Shown here: positions 35,688-45,219 of the stretch, piece by piece | Layout: every line of letters starts with the position of its first letter | Numbering within the stretch: position 1 is the first letter of the stretch | NCBI RefSeq assembly: GCF_900105455.1 | Contig: NZ_FNSF01000008.1 | Coordinates: forward strand, 496,001-560,000 | DNA length: 64,000 bases | From: Tenacibaculum sp. MAR_2009_124 | Lineage (GTDB): Bacteria; Bacteroidota; Bacteroidia; Flavobacteriales; Flavobacteriaceae | Reading direction: 5' to 3' | The notes under the pieces: model-generated | Databases searched by the model: none | Seen by the model: the letters and a program-made list of their open reading frames with translations, nothing else | Told to the model about the DNA's origin: nothing | Made by a program: the position numbers and the translations under genes

Positions 35688-36722
35688 TTATTCACGAATC
35701 TCTCCTCTTAATGGGAGTTCAAAATATCTTTTAAATTGTCCTTTGGTCAGGTTCTCTCCTAATAAATACATCATTTTGGCTATCGCCGTTTCTGTTGTTA
35801 TATCCTTTCCATCTATTATCCCAAGGTTTTTTAAATCGGAACTTGTTTCATAGTGACCTAATATAACACTTCCTCCAGCACATTGGGTTACATTCACAAC
35901 ATACACACCCTTTTCAACAAATTCTCTTAATATATCCAAAAACCATTTCGTAGTAGGCGCATTTCCTGCCCCATAAGTTTCTAAAACCAACCCTCTCAAT
36001 CCTTCTATACCTAAGTAACTTCTCACGACCTTTTCTGTAATCCCTGGAAATAATTTTAATACAGCTATATTGTTATCAAACTTTTTTCTAAAAACTAATT
36101 CCTTCTCATCTCCTCTTAATCGCAACAATAAAGGATAATTAAAGTTTAAGTGAACCCCACTCTCAACTAAAGGCGGGTAATTCATGGAGGTAAAAGCTTC
36201 AAATTGCTCCGCACTAATTTTTGTTGTTCTATTCGCGCGGTACAATTTATATTCAAAATATAACCCCACCTCTTGTATAATTGGCTCTCCATTATTTGAA
36301 GAAGCTGCTATTTGCACAGAGGTAATCAAATTCTCTTTCGCATCGGTTCTTAAATCACCAATGGGTAATTGTGAACCAGTGAAAATTACAGGCTTCTGCA
36401 GGTTCTCAAACATAAAACTAATTGCAGAAGAGATATAGGACATCGTATCGGAGCCAGTTAATACAACAAACCCATCAAAACTATTATAGTTACTTGCTAT
36501 TATTTCGGCGATTTCAACATAATAATCAATATTCATATTAGAAGAATCTATAGGTTCTTTAAATGAAATTGTTTCAATCGTACAATTCAATTGCTGTAAC
36601 TCTGGAATTTTATTGGATATCTGACTAAAATCAAATGCTTTTAAGGCACCTGTTCCGTAGTCTTTTACCATTCCAATGGTTCCTCCTGTATAAACGATAA
36701 GAATATTTGGTTTCTTTGTCAT
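35688..36722 (-). CDS. ansA: Type I (cytoplasmic) L-asparaginase
   Basis: Hydrolyses asparagine to aspartate and ammonia. The 344-residue protein lacks a signal peptide, which fits the cytosolic type I enzyme. Catalytic motifs are ILIVYTGGTIGM with the first threonine and FDGFVVLTGSDTMSYISSAI with the second threonine and aspartate, followed by KPVIFTGSQLP and DAKENLITSVQIA. The 250-base gap before exbB has no clear terminator. Confidence 0.95.
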   Translation of the reverse strand: MTKKPNILIVYTGGTIGMVKDYGTGALKAFDFSQISNKIPELQQLNCTIETISFKEPIDSSNMNIDYYVEIAEIIASNYNSFDGFVVLTGSDTMSYISSAISFMFENLQKPVIFTGSQLPIGDLRTDAKENLITSVQIAASSNNGEPIIQEVGLYFEYKLYRANRTTKISAEQFEAFTSMNYPPLVESGVHLNFNYPLLLRLRGDEKELVFRKKFDNNIAVLKLFPGITEKVVRSYLGIEGLRGLVLETYGAGNAPTTKWFLDILREFVEKGVYVVNVTQCAGGSVILGHYETSSDLKNLGIIDGKDITTETAIAKMMYLLGENLTKGQFKRYFELPLRGEIRE

Positions 36723-36815
36723 TTTGGCATATTATTATATGATGATATATTATGGAATAATTTGTGCTGTAAATTTATTAACTTAATCAGAATTTAAACC
36801 AAAAAAATCGAAAAT

Positions 36816-37511
36816 ATGGGAATGCAGTATTATGTAATTATAGGAGTTATCACTGTAATTAGCTGGATCGTAAGCAATACACTTAAAAGAAAATTTAAAA
36901 AATATTCCAAAGTAAGTCTCAGAAATGGAATGAGCGGAGCAGAAATTGCAGAAAAAATGTTACAGGATCATGGAATTTATGATGTTAAAGTTGTTTCTAC
37001 TCCAGGGATGTTAACCGACCACTATAACCCAAGAAATAAAACAGTAAACCTCAGTGAAGGGGTCTACAATCAACGAAATGCTGCTGCTGCCGCTGTTTCC
37101 GCTCATGAGGTCGGACACGCCGTTCAACATGCAAGAGCCTATAAATGGCTTAAAATGCGATCGAACTTAGTTCCAATGGTAAGTATTTCATCTAAATTCT
37201 CACAATACCTTGTTTTAGGTGGACTCGTTTTAGGAGCTACTTCAAGCATGGGTTATTGGGTATTGGCTGCTGGTGTAGTTTTAATGGGAATTGGAACTTT
37301 ATTTAGTTTTGTTACCCTCCCTGTTGAATATGATGCAAGTAATAGAGCTTTAGCTTGGTTGGAAAACAAGCATATTGTGACACGTGAAGAACTTGCTGGT
37401 TCAAAAGATGCTTTAAAATGGGCTGCTAGAACTTATTTAGTAGCTGCGTTGGGGTCACTTGCCATGCTTGCCTATTGGGTTATGAAATTAATGGCTGCAA
37501 ACAGAAATTAA
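36816..37511 (+). CDS. Neutral zinc metallopeptidase (YugP-like membrane protease)
   Basis: A 231-residue membrane protein with an N-terminal anchor (YYVIIGVITVISWIVSN), the zinc motif HEVGHAVQHARAYKWLKMR (HExxH) preceded by NLSEGVYNQRNAAAAAVSA, two central spans, and VEYDASNRALAWLE, where the third ligand normally lies. This layout matches the YugP/DUF zinc metallopeptidase family. Substrates are unknown. It stands alone with its own terminator. Confidence 0.9.
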   Translation: MGMQYYVIIGVITVISWIVSNTLKRKFKKYSKVSLRNGMSGAEIAEKMLQDHGIYDVKVVSTPGMLTDHYNPRNKTVNLSEGVYNQRNAAAAAVSAHEVGHAVQHARAYKWLKMRSNLVPMVSISSKFSQYLVLGGLVLGATSSMGYWVLAAGVVLMGIGTLFSFVTLPVEYDASNRALAWLENKHIVTREELAGSKDALKWAARTYLVAALGSLAMLAYWVMKLMAANRN

Positions 37512-37534
37512 AAGAACAAACATATAATATGGAG

Positions 37535-37563
37535 AAGACTTGTAATAATAACGAGTCTTTTTT
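37535..37563 (+). terminator. Terminator after the zinc metallopeptidase gene
   Basis: AAGACTTGT (37535-37543) pairs with ACGAGTCTT (37551-37559) with one wobble, followed by a T-run. Confidence 0.75.
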
Positions 37564-37689
37564 TATTTTCACAAATTGAACAGCGAAATCAAATCATTAA
37601 ACGGAAAAAAAACCTTATTCAGCAGAATTGGTTTTCAAAAACATTGATTTTCCTACAAATTTGTTCCGCAATCCATCAATTGTTCAATC

Positions 37690-40065
37690 ATGAAAAACTT
37701 AATTACTGTTATTATCATTTTTATTGGAATTTTTGCATCATACGGTCAACACACTGTTGAGGGCACAGTAACCGATGACAATAATATTCCTATTCCTTTT
37801 GCCAATGTTATTCTACATTTTCAACAAGAAAAAAACCGAACTCCAAAAGGAGAAATCACTAACGATCAAGGTCAATTCAAATTTTCAAACATTCAAAAAG
37901 GAATCTATCAATTAGAAATATCTGTACTCGGTTTTAAAATTGAAAAGTCAGATACGTTCTCTTTAGAAAGTAAGAAAACATTCAACTTTACCTTAAAAGA
38001 AGAAAATCAAACGTTAAGTGAAGTTGAAATAAAAATCAAACGCCCAGTAATAAAACAAACTGCCGAAAAATTAATTGTAGATCTTGAAAAAACAGAAATG
38101 ATCAATTCTAATTTACAAGATGTAATGCGAAAAGTTCCCGGAATACTAGTAACTAATAATGGAATTAGTGTAGCTGGTAAAAGTGGAGTTCGTATCTTAA
38201 TTAATGGAAAAACTACGGAGTATATGGATGTAGACACCTTGCTTCGTGATTTTCCTGCTGATAATATAGCAAAAGTTGAAGTTGTAGAACAGCCCGGTGC
38301 AGAATACGATGCTTCTGGGACTGGTGCTGTAATTAACATTATCCTTAAAAAGAATGTAAAATTAGGTACACATGGAAGTGCCATGTTCTGGGTTGGAGAA
38401 GATGAAGGTTTCGAATATGGTACAAGAGCTTCCATAGCTAGCTATAAAAACAAATTAAACTGGCAAGCAAGCATTGGTCACTCAAAACCTACATGGAGAG
38501 ATGATCTTTTCCTTATACGAACTGTTGGTGATGAAACATATGACCAAGTTACTAGAGAACCATACGACCCTACGAACTTAAATTTTGGAGGTAGTTTAGA
38601 TTACTATATTAATCAACACCATTCTATCGGAATTGGAGGTCGCTGGAACAAACGTCAGTCTGATCGAATTGCAACTAGCCGAACTATAGTCACAGATGCT
38701 AATAGTTCGAACACTTTATTTTCGGAAAATACCTTTGACAGAAATCGAGTAGACTTTAATATAAATCCTTATTACGAATATAAAACGGATAAAGATAAAT
38801 TGCTCATTGATTTCAATTATATCGATTATTTAAATGATGATATCAATACCCTATACGACGTTGCAGGCAGCAACATTCCTTTTGAAGATAGAAGATATAT
38901 TCAAGATGGAAAATACAACATCAAAACCTACAGAATCGATTACTCTAGAAATCTTACAGATGACTTTAAATTGAGTTTTGGAAGTAAATTTTCCGATGTA
39001 AATACAGATAATGATTTACAATCATTTATTGAAAATGACTCTAATGGCTTCAATTTAGACCCAGAAACCAGCAGTCGTTTTTTAATCGATGAAACTATTT
39101 TCGCTCTATACACAAAACTTAACACAAGCTTTGGGAAATGGTCTTTTTCGGGAGGATTACGTTATGAAGACAGCAATACAGACGGTACCTCAATCTACCT
39201 AAAAAATGGACAAATGGTAAATGAAGTAAACAAAAGACCTATTCGCAAATTATTTCCTAGTGCTTCTATTAGTCGAAAAATTACCGAAGCAATAGGAGCG
39301 AGCCTTTCTTATAGCTACAGAATTGAAAGACCTTCTTACGGTAGTTTAAATTCATTTCAAGAGTTTTTGGATCCATTTTCAGCAAGCGAAGGAAATCCAA
39401 GATTAAGACCAGCGTTCACTAACAACTATCAATTTAACTTAACCTATGAAGGTCAGCCATTTTTTTCTGTTGGATATAGCAAAACAAACGATGTCATTTT
39501 CGATTTAATTAAACAAAACAATGAAACGGCTCAAATAAGGCAACAAGCTGTTAACGTTGAAAATTTTGAGAATTGGAATTTTAGACTATTCGGCCCCTTA
39601 GACTTTATAGAGAACCTAGATGGTTTTACTGGTTTCATTGTAAATAGAAATAGTTTTAATTCAGCTACTCACGAAGTAAACTTGTCAAAATGGAACTTAC
39701 TATGGTTTATTCAAGCAAACTACAAATTACCTTGGGAAATAAATTTAGAGGTAAGCGGGAATTACGGTACAGGAGCCCTAGAAGGTCAAATTGAAGTAGA
39801 TTGGTTAGCTGGATTGGATTTTTCTCTTGGAAAGAAATTCTTAGACAATAAGTTAAAAGTGAATTTAGGGTTTAATAAAATGCTTAACAGAGGGTTTGTT
39901 GGTAATATTGATTACGGAAACGGCACAGCAAATGTTGAAAGTAATGGATCACGACAGAACATACAATTAAGAGTAAGTTATAGTTTTGGTTCTAAGTTTG
40001 GCAAGAAAAAATCTAAAAGAAATTCATCAAGAGATGAAGAAAATAGAATAGAAAACAATAATTAA
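37690..40065 (+). CDS. TonB-receptor-like outer membrane beta-barrel protein
   Basis: A 791-residue outer membrane protein. Order: signal peptide ending IFASYGQ, a carboxypeptidase-regulatory-like domain (HTVEGTVTDDNNIPIPFANV, residues about 21-100), a plug-like domain with MRKVPGILVTNNGISVAGKS and GAEYDASGTGAVINIILKK, then a barrel whose last strand region is IQLRVSYSFGS. A lysine/arginine/asparagine-rich tail of about 25 residues follows the barrel, which is unusual. It lies 5 bases upstream of a membrane protein and a two-component pair. Ligand unknown. Confidence 0.9.
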   Translation: MKNLITVIIIFIGIFASYGQHTVEGTVTDDNNIPIPFANVILHFQQEKNRTPKGEITNDQGQFKFSNIQKGIYQLEISVLGFKIEKSDTFSLESKKTFNFTLKEENQTLSEVEIKIKRPVIKQTAEKLIVDLEKTEMINSNLQDVMRKVPGILVTNNGISVAGKSGVRILINGKTTEYMDVDTLLRDFPADNIAKVEVVEQPGAEYDASGTGAVINIILKKNVKLGTHGSAMFWVGEDEGFEYGTRASIASYKNKLNWQASIGHSKPTWRDDLFLIRTVGDETYDQVTREPYDPTNLNFGGSLDYYINQHHSIGIGGRWNKRQSDRIATSRTIVTDANSSNTLFSENTFDRNRVDFNINPYYEYKTDKDKLLIDFNYIDYLNDDINTLYDVAGSNIPFEDRRYIQDGKYNIKTYRIDYSRNLTDDFKLSFGSKFSDVNTDNDLQSFIENDSNGFNLDPETSSRFLIDETIFALYTKLNTSFGKWSFSGGLRYEDSNTDGTSIYLKNGQMVNEVNKRPIRKLFPSASISRKITEAIGASLSYSYRIERPSYGSLNSFQEFLDPFSASEGNPRLRPAFTNNYQFNLTYEGQPFFSVGYSKTNDVIFDLIKQNNETAQIRQQAVNVENFENWNFRLFGPLDFIENLDGFTGFIVNRNSFNSATHEVNLSKWNLLWFIQANYKLPWEINLEVSGNYGTGALEGQIEVDWLAGLDFSLGKKFLDNKLKVNLGFNKMLNRGFVGNIDYGNGTANVESNGSRQNIQLRVSYSFGSKFGKKKSKRNSSRDEENRIENNN

Positions 40066-40070
40066 ACATT

Positions 40071-40628
40071 ATGACCTATAGAGTTTTATTTATTTTGGGC
40101 TTACTATTTGAATGCATAGGCCAAATTTTATTATCGAAAGGTCTTGAATTTGTATATGCGCAAAAACCAATAGATTTTGCGCATTGGTTTTTATTATTAG
40201 GAGCTGTGTTCCTAATACCTCAGCTATTTTCTTTTTCTAATAGTTTTTTCACAAAAATAGGAACCCTCACAACCTTAATTGGAATTGTTTGTATTATTGG
40301 AATGTGTGTCTTAGACTTCGTATGGTGGAGTCAACCAAATCAAGAAGTACGTGTTGAATTTGCAACACATCTTTCTAAATTTCCATCGATTTGGAAACCT
40401 TTTATTACAACTGGCCCCAACTTTTTAAATGTAGGATTATTACTTATGAGTATTCCCTATTTTAAAAAGAGTAAAGTTGGATTTGTATTGATTGCTTTAG
40501 CAACGTTGATTGTATTCTTTATGAGATTCATTCCAAATCGATTAATATATGCTTATTTCATTTATGCTATTGGCTTTTCCTTTTTATTATTCACCAAAAC
40601 AACTTTAAGTAATGAATACCAAACTTAA
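40071..40628 (+). CDS. Integral membrane protein of unknown function
   Basis: A 185-residue protein with about six hydrophobic segments, starting 5 bases after the barrel gene and overlapping the kinase gene by 17 bases. No motif that identifies an activity is visible. Co-expression with a LytS-type kinase suggests a sensing or accessory role, by position only. Confidence 0.75.
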   Translation: MTYRVLFILGLLFECIGQILLSKGLEFVYAQKPIDFAHWFLLLGAVFLIPQLFSFSNSFFTKIGTLTTLIGIVCIIGMCVLDFVWWSQPNQEVRVEFATHLSKFPSIWKPFITTGPNFLNVGLLLMSIPYFKKSKVGFVLIALATLIVFFMRFIPNRLIYAYFIYAIGFSFLLFTKTTLSNEYQT

Positions 40629-41616
40629 CCGATCTGACCTATATATTCTCAGCATATACTTTGTTGTTTCGTACATAATTCAAATACAAGAATATATTGC
40701 TAGAGATGCTCTTCTAAGGGAATATCTCATCGATTTTCCCATCGATACACTCTCTATTTGTAGCACTATTTTTATATTCGTTTTCTGGCTAATTCCGAAA
40801 ATTGTGAAAGAAAAAAAATACATATTCTTTGCTTTGGTAGGAATTTCAATCCTAATTGTCTTCACTGGAATCGATTACACTTTAGGCTTTTGGTCTGGAA
40901 ACAGTAACTGGGAACGATTTCCCACTGGTTTCGATTTTATCTTAAAAATGTTAGATATCGGTTCAAGACAAGTAGCTTTTCCTTTTGCTTTGCTTCTAAC
41001 TAAAAAGTTTTACGAAGGACAAAACAATTTGCTAGAAATAGAGAAGCAACAAAAAGAGAATGAATTAAAATTATTAAGATCTCAAATTGATCCTCACTTT
41101 TTATTTAATAATCTGAATACCTTAGATTCTTTAATTGATAGCGATCCCGAAAAAGCTAAAGAATACATTAATCGTCTTTCATTAATATATCGATATTTAA
41201 TTCAAACAAAAGACAGCGAAGTTATGGAGTTTTCTGAAGAGTTAAATTTTGCAGAGAACTATATCTTCTTAATTAAAACAAGATTTGAAAGTGATTATGT
41301 ATTTAAGATAGAGAATAAAGGAATAGATGTATCAAATTCATTTTTACCTACAGGAGCCATCCAAACATTATTGGAAAATGTAGTAAAGCATAACAAACCC
41401 AACAGAAACCCGATTTACACAACAATTAAAATCGATAACAAATCGCTAACCATTCTCAATACAAAATCGAATGTTAAACCTAGTAACGTTTCTTTTGGTA
41501 CAGGGCTCGATAATTTGAAAATTAGATATGGTTATCTTTCTAATAAAGAAGTATTAATTGTAAACACGGAAAAAGAGTTTAAGGTTACCATTCCATTGAT
41601 TAAATTGACCAGTTAA
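40612..41616 (+). CDS. LytS/YehU-type sensor histidine kinase
   Basis: A 334-residue sensor kinase of the His_kinase (LytS-like) family. The N-terminal 140 residues have about four membrane spans; then LLRSQIDPHFLFNNLNTLDS carries the phospho-acceptor histidine, and LPTGAIQTLLENVVKHNKP the N-box of the ATPase domain, followed by GTGLDNLKIRYGYL. It should phosphorylate the LytTR regulator encoded 38 bases downstream. Confidence 0.92.
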   Translation: MNTKLNRSDLYILSIYFVVSYIIQIQEYIARDALLREYLIDFPIDTLSICSTIFIFVFWLIPKIVKEKKYIFFALVGISILIVFTGIDYTLGFWSGNSNWERFPTGFDFILKMLDIGSRQVAFPFALLLTKKFYEGQNNLLEIEKQQKENELKLLRSQIDPHFLFNNLNTLDSLIDSDPEKAKEYINRLSLIYRYLIQTKDSEVMEFSEELNFAENYIFLIKTRFESDYVFKIENKGIDVSNSFLPTGAIQTLLENVVKHNKPNRNPIYTTIKIDNKSLTILNTKSNVKPSNVSFGTGLDNLKIRYGYLSNKEVLIVNTEKEFKVTIPLIKLTS

Positions 41617-41654
41617 AATTAACTAATACAACTAAACAAACCAATTCGAACAAA

Positions 41655-42422
41655 ATGAAGATATTGATTTTAGAAGATGAAATCCCTGCCTATAAAAAAC
41701 TAATATCGTATCTAGATGATTTTTTTATGGACAATTCTTATAATCATGATTGGTCTCGATCAATAAATGATGGTAAGGAGTTTCTATCAAACGAAAATTA
41801 TGACTTTATTCTTTCTGACATTCAATTATTAGATGGAATATCTTTTGACCTATTCGATGAAATTCCAACAAATTGCCCAATTATTTTTTGTTCGGCACAT
41901 GATAATTATCTTTTAAAAGCATTTGACACCAATGGTATTGCATACATATTAAAACCGTATACGAAATCTGATTTCTCCAAAGCCATTAGAAAATACCAAT
42001 CACTTTTTAAAAATGGAAAATACAATGAGCTCAACAAGAAAACAATTCATAGTTTAAAATCGGCCTTACACAGCGAGGGTACAAGTTTCAAAAAGAGATT
42101 TGTTATTAAAAAATCAAATGGAATACAATTATTAAATGTAAGTGATATTAGCCTAATCGAAGCCTCAGGTGATTTCTGTATTGCTACTGATAATTCAGGG
42201 AAACGCCATACAATTTCATTAAACTTGGGAACTATATTTAAACAACTAAATCCCAATAAATTTTTTAAAATCAACAGAAGTGAAATTATAAATATTGATA
42301 CGATCGAAAATATAGAAAGTCATTTTAAAAACAGATTACTGATTACTTATAGTGGAGGAAAGGATAAAGTAATGACGAGTTCCTCAACAACTTCCGATTT
42401 CCGAAAATGGTTGGAACAATAG
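41655..42422 (+). CDS. LytTR-family response regulator
   Basis: A 255-residue DNA-binding regulator. The receiver domain starts MKILILEDEIPAYKK, with the phospho-acceptor aspartate in FILSDIQLLDGISF and the conserved lysine in AYILKPYTKSDF. The C-terminal LytTR domain (about residues 145-255) shows VSDISLIEASGDFCIATD and KFFKINRSEIINIDTIENIE. Partner of the upstream kinase; a plausible target is the neighbouring barrel gene. Confidence 0.93.
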   Translation: MKILILEDEIPAYKKLISYLDDFFMDNSYNHDWSRSINDGKEFLSNENYDFILSDIQLLDGISFDLFDEIPTNCPIIFCSAHDNYLLKAFDTNGIAYILKPYTKSDFSKAIRKYQSLFKNGKYNELNKKTIHSLKSALHSEGTSFKKRFVIKKSNGIQLLNVSDISLIEASGDFCIATDNSGKRHTISLNLGTIFKQLNPNKFFKINRSEIINIDTIENIESHFKNRLLITYSGGKDKVMTSSSTTSDFRKWLEQ

Positions 42423-42465
42423 TTCGCTACTATTTACAAATTGAAATCACAAATGATATTAAAAG

Positions 42466-42497
42466 AAAAAGCTCTTTCAAATTTGAAAGAGCTTTTT
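42466..42497. terminator. Bidirectional terminator between the LytTR gene and the lepA unit
   Basis: A 32-base perfect palindrome with 16-base arms (core GCTCTTTCAAATTTGAAAGAGC) flanked by A5 and T6. It can stop transcription from both sides. Confidence 0.85.
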
Positions 42498-42515
42498 TAT
42501 CAAAAAAATATATTT

Positions 42516-42668
42516 TTAGTTATTTAATTTGAATTTCCCATAAATTACTAGCACGATACCTCCTGCTGTAGCGGCTCCAAGAAACATACCTCCTAGAAAA
42601 CCTCCTGCAAAATCAAAAGCCATAAAGCCAACAGATATTAGAATTAATAACAGTCCTAATATTCTCAT
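42516..42668 (-). CDS. Small glycine-rich membrane protein (50 residues)
   Basis: A short frame on the minus strand, ATG at 42668 to TAA at 42516. It encodes a signal-like first span (RILGLLLILISVGFMAF) and a second glycine-rich span (FAGGFLGGMFLGAATAGGIV) ending KFKLNN. The gene starts 29 bases after the lepA stop, and a terminator follows it, so it is probably co-transcribed with lepA. Glycine spacing suggests helix packing. Family not recognised. Confidence 0.65.
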   Translation of the reverse strand: MRILGLLLILISVGFMAFDFAGGFLGGMFLGAATAGGIVLVIYGKFKLNN

Positions 42669-42697
42669 TTGAGTTTTATTCAAAATCAAGAACTTAG

Positions 42698-44494
42698 TTA
42701 ATCATTTAGCTTCAACACCGCCATAAATGCTTGTTGAGGGATTTCTACATTACCTACCTGACGCATACGCTTTTTACCTTTCTTTTGCTTTTCCAAAAGT
42801 TTCCTTTTACGTGAAATATCACCTCCATAACACTTGGCTGTTACATCCTTTCTTAAGGCTTTTACAGTTTCACGCGCTATAATTTTAGCTCCAATAGCTG
42901 CTTGTATAGGAATATCAAACTGTTGACGTGGAATTAACTCTTTTAACTTCTCACAAATTCTTTTACCTATTGTGTACGCATTATCAACATGCAACAAAGA
43001 CGATAAAGCATCTACTGGTTGCGCATTTAATAACATATCTACACGCACTAATTTTGAAGATTTTAATCCTATCGGATGGTAATCAAAAGATGCATATCCT
43101 TTAGAAACTGTTTTTAAACGATCATAAAAATCAAAAACAATCTCAGCCAAAGGCATTTCAAAAATTAATTCAACTCTTTCCGTAGTCAAATACGTTTGAT
43201 TTATAATTTGACCACGCTTTTCTATACACAAGCTCATTACTTGGCCAACAAAATCAGATTTCGTTATAATAGATGCCTTTATAAAAGGTTCTTCAACCCT
43301 ATTTAATTTAGAAGGCTCAGGCAAGTCGGTTGGGTTATTTACAATAATAACCTCATCTGGCTCCTTGTTCGTAAAAGCATGGTATGACACATTGGGAACC
43401 GTTGTAATTACCGTCATATTAAACTCACGCTCCAAACGTTCCTGAATAATTTCCATGTGTAACATTCCTAAAAACCCACATCGAAACCCAAAACCTAAAG
43501 CCGCAGAACTCTCTGGCTGAAAAACTAATGAAGCATCGTTCAACTGAAGTTTTTCCATAGAACCTCTTAGTTCTTCATAATCTTCAGTATCTACTGGATA
43601 TATTCCTGCAAAAACCATTGGCTTTACATCCTCAAAACCATCAATAATATCAGTTGTTGGATTAACAAAATCTGTAATTGTATCACCTACCTTTACTTCT
43701 TTCGCTGTTTTTATCCCTGTAATTAAGTATCCTACATCACCTGTTTTTATCTCTTTCTTAGGCACTTGATCTAGCTTTAAGGTTCCTACCTCATCAGCAA
43801 AATAATCATTTCCAGTTGCCATAAACTTAATTTTCTGATTCTTTTTAATCGAACCATCAATCACTCTAAAATAGGTTTCAATTCCTCTATACGAATTGTA
43901 GACACTATCAAAAATTAAGGCTTTTAGCGGCCCATCAGGATTTCCTTTAGGCGCAGGAATTCTATCAATAATGGCTTCTAAAATATTATCAACTCCAAAA
44001 CCCGTTTTACCACTTGCTGAAATCACATCTTCTGGATCGCACCCTAACAAATCAACAATATCATCTGTTACTTCTTCAGGGTTTGCACTTGGTAAATCAA
44101 CCTTATTCATTACTGGTATAATTTCCAAATCATTATCTAAAGCTAAATATAAATTAGATATGGTTTGTGCTTGAATACTTTGAGCTGCATCAACAATTAA
44201 TAAAGCTCCTTCACAAGCTGCGATAGAACGAGATACTTCATAAGAAAAATCAACGTGACCTGGAGTGTCAATCAAATTCAAAATATATGGTTCACCATTA
44301 TGAACATAGTCCATTTGAATTGCGTGAGACTTAATTGTAATACCACGCTCACGTTCTAAATCCATACTATCAAGTAACTGATTTTGTTTTTCTCTTTCTG
44401 TAACCGTTTGAGTAAAGTCTAACAAACGATCAGCCAAGGTACTCTTCCCGTGATCAATATGTGCTATAATGCAAAAGTTTCTTATATTTTTCAT
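42698..44494 (-). CDS. lepA: Elongation factor 4
   Basis: Ribosomal GTPase that acts on stalled or back-translocated ribosomes. The 598-residue protein has GTPase motifs AHIDHGKSTLADRLL, DTPGHVDFSYEVSRS and NKVDLPSA, the EF-G-like domains, and the LepA-specific C-terminal domain (KRKLLEKQKKGKKRMRQVG). Length is standard. It has a full promoter at 44523-44553. Confidence 0.98.
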   Translation of the reverse strand: MKNIRNFCIIAHIDHGKSTLADRLLDFTQTVTEREKQNQLLDSMDLERERGITIKSHAIQMDYVHNGEPYILNLIDTPGHVDFSYEVSRSIAACEGALLIVDAAQSIQAQTISNLYLALDNDLEIIPVMNKVDLPSANPEEVTDDIVDLLGCDPEDVISASGKTGFGVDNILEAIIDRIPAPKGNPDGPLKALIFDSVYNSYRGIETYFRVIDGSIKKNQKIKFMATGNDYFADEVGTLKLDQVPKKEIKTGDVGYLITGIKTAKEVKVGDTITDFVNPTTDIIDGFEDVKPMVFAGIYPVDTEDYEELRGSMEKLQLNDASLVFQPESSAALGFGFRCGFLGMLHMEIIQERLEREFNMTVITTVPNVSYHAFTNKEPDEVIIVNNPTDLPEPSKLNRVEEPFIKASIITKSDFVGQVMSLCIEKRGQIINQTYLTTERVELIFEMPLAEIVFDFYDRLKTVSKGYASFDYHPIGLKSSKLVRVDMLLNAQPVDALSSLLHVDNAYTIGKRICEKLKELIPRQQFDIPIQAAIGAKIIARETVKALRKDVTAKCYGGDISRKRKLLEKQKKGKKRMRQVGNVEIPQQAFMAVLKLND

Positions 44495-44853
44495 GTATCA
44501 AATTCTAACATCTCGTGACCCACAAAGATACGCTAATTAACTCCTTTCACAAATAAAAGTAAATACATCAATTAAAAATATATATAAACCTGAATATCGC
44601 TAATTCTTACAATTTGATTTCTATCTTTTTCGCTTGGCACAATCGTAAACCTTCTTCTATTTTATTGAGTTATTTCTAATGATTTCCTTGATTTATTTAA
44701 AGCTTTTTTTTCCCTTTTAACCAACTTAAATTCCTTTTTAGTAAATTTAAGAGACGACTAAACAAGGAATTAACACATATTTGATAAAAACAATGTTTTT
44801 GGTGGTGTAAAATAATTATCATCTAAAAGCTTTTTCTTAAAAACGTAATAAAA
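44495..44853. other. Intergenic region between divergent lepA and the haem-motif lipoprotein gene
   Basis: 359 bases. The left 60 carry the lepA promoter. The rest is A+T-rich with no coding frame, repeat or clear -33/-7 pair that I can assign to the rightward operon. Confidence 0.5.
44523..44553 (-). promoter_or_regulatory. Promoter of lepA
   Basis: On the minus strand TTTG (44553-44550), exactly 19 bases, TATCTTTG (44530-44523), 28 bases upstream of the lepA start. Full consensus match. Confidence 0.8.
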
Positions 44854-45219
44854 ATGAAAAAATCAACACAATTAATCTTAACCCTTACCCTCAGTCTTTT
44901 TATTTTTAGCTGCTCTTCTTCTGAAATAGAAGATCCAGATGTAACTCCTGTAGATCCACCAGCGGAAAAAACTACCTACGACAAAGATGTAAAAACGTTA
45001 ATTAATAATAGTTGTGCAACGTCTGCTTGTCACGACGCCAACGCTCCTCAAGCGGGATTACCATTAACGAACTATACTCAAGTGAAGAATGCTGCTGAAA
45101 ACGGAAACTTAATTACCAGAATTAATAGTAGTTCAAATCCAATGCCTCCTACTGGCCAAAACAATACTGTTATTTCAATTATTGATCAATGGAAAAATGA
45201 TGGGTACCTTGAAAATTAA
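44854..45219 (+). CDS. Lipoprotein with a c-type-haem-like CX4CH motif
   Basis: A 121-residue lipoprotein (lipobox LFIFSC, Cys20) with a Ser/Pro-rich linker and one compact domain. The motif SCATSACHDANAP contains C-x4-C-H, an expanded relative of the CxxCH haem site, and MPPTGQ further on offers a methionine that could be the distal ligand. This layout is common in Bacteroidota lipoproteins annotated as cytochrome c-like. Haem attachment is therefore plausible but unproven. First of four overlapping genes. Confidence 0.78.
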   Translation: MKKSTQLILTLTLSLFIFSCSSSEIEDPDVTPVDPPAEKTTYDKDVKTLINNSCATSACHDANAPQAGLPLTNYTQVKNAAENGNLITRINSSSNPMPPTGQNNTVISIIDQWKNDGYLEN

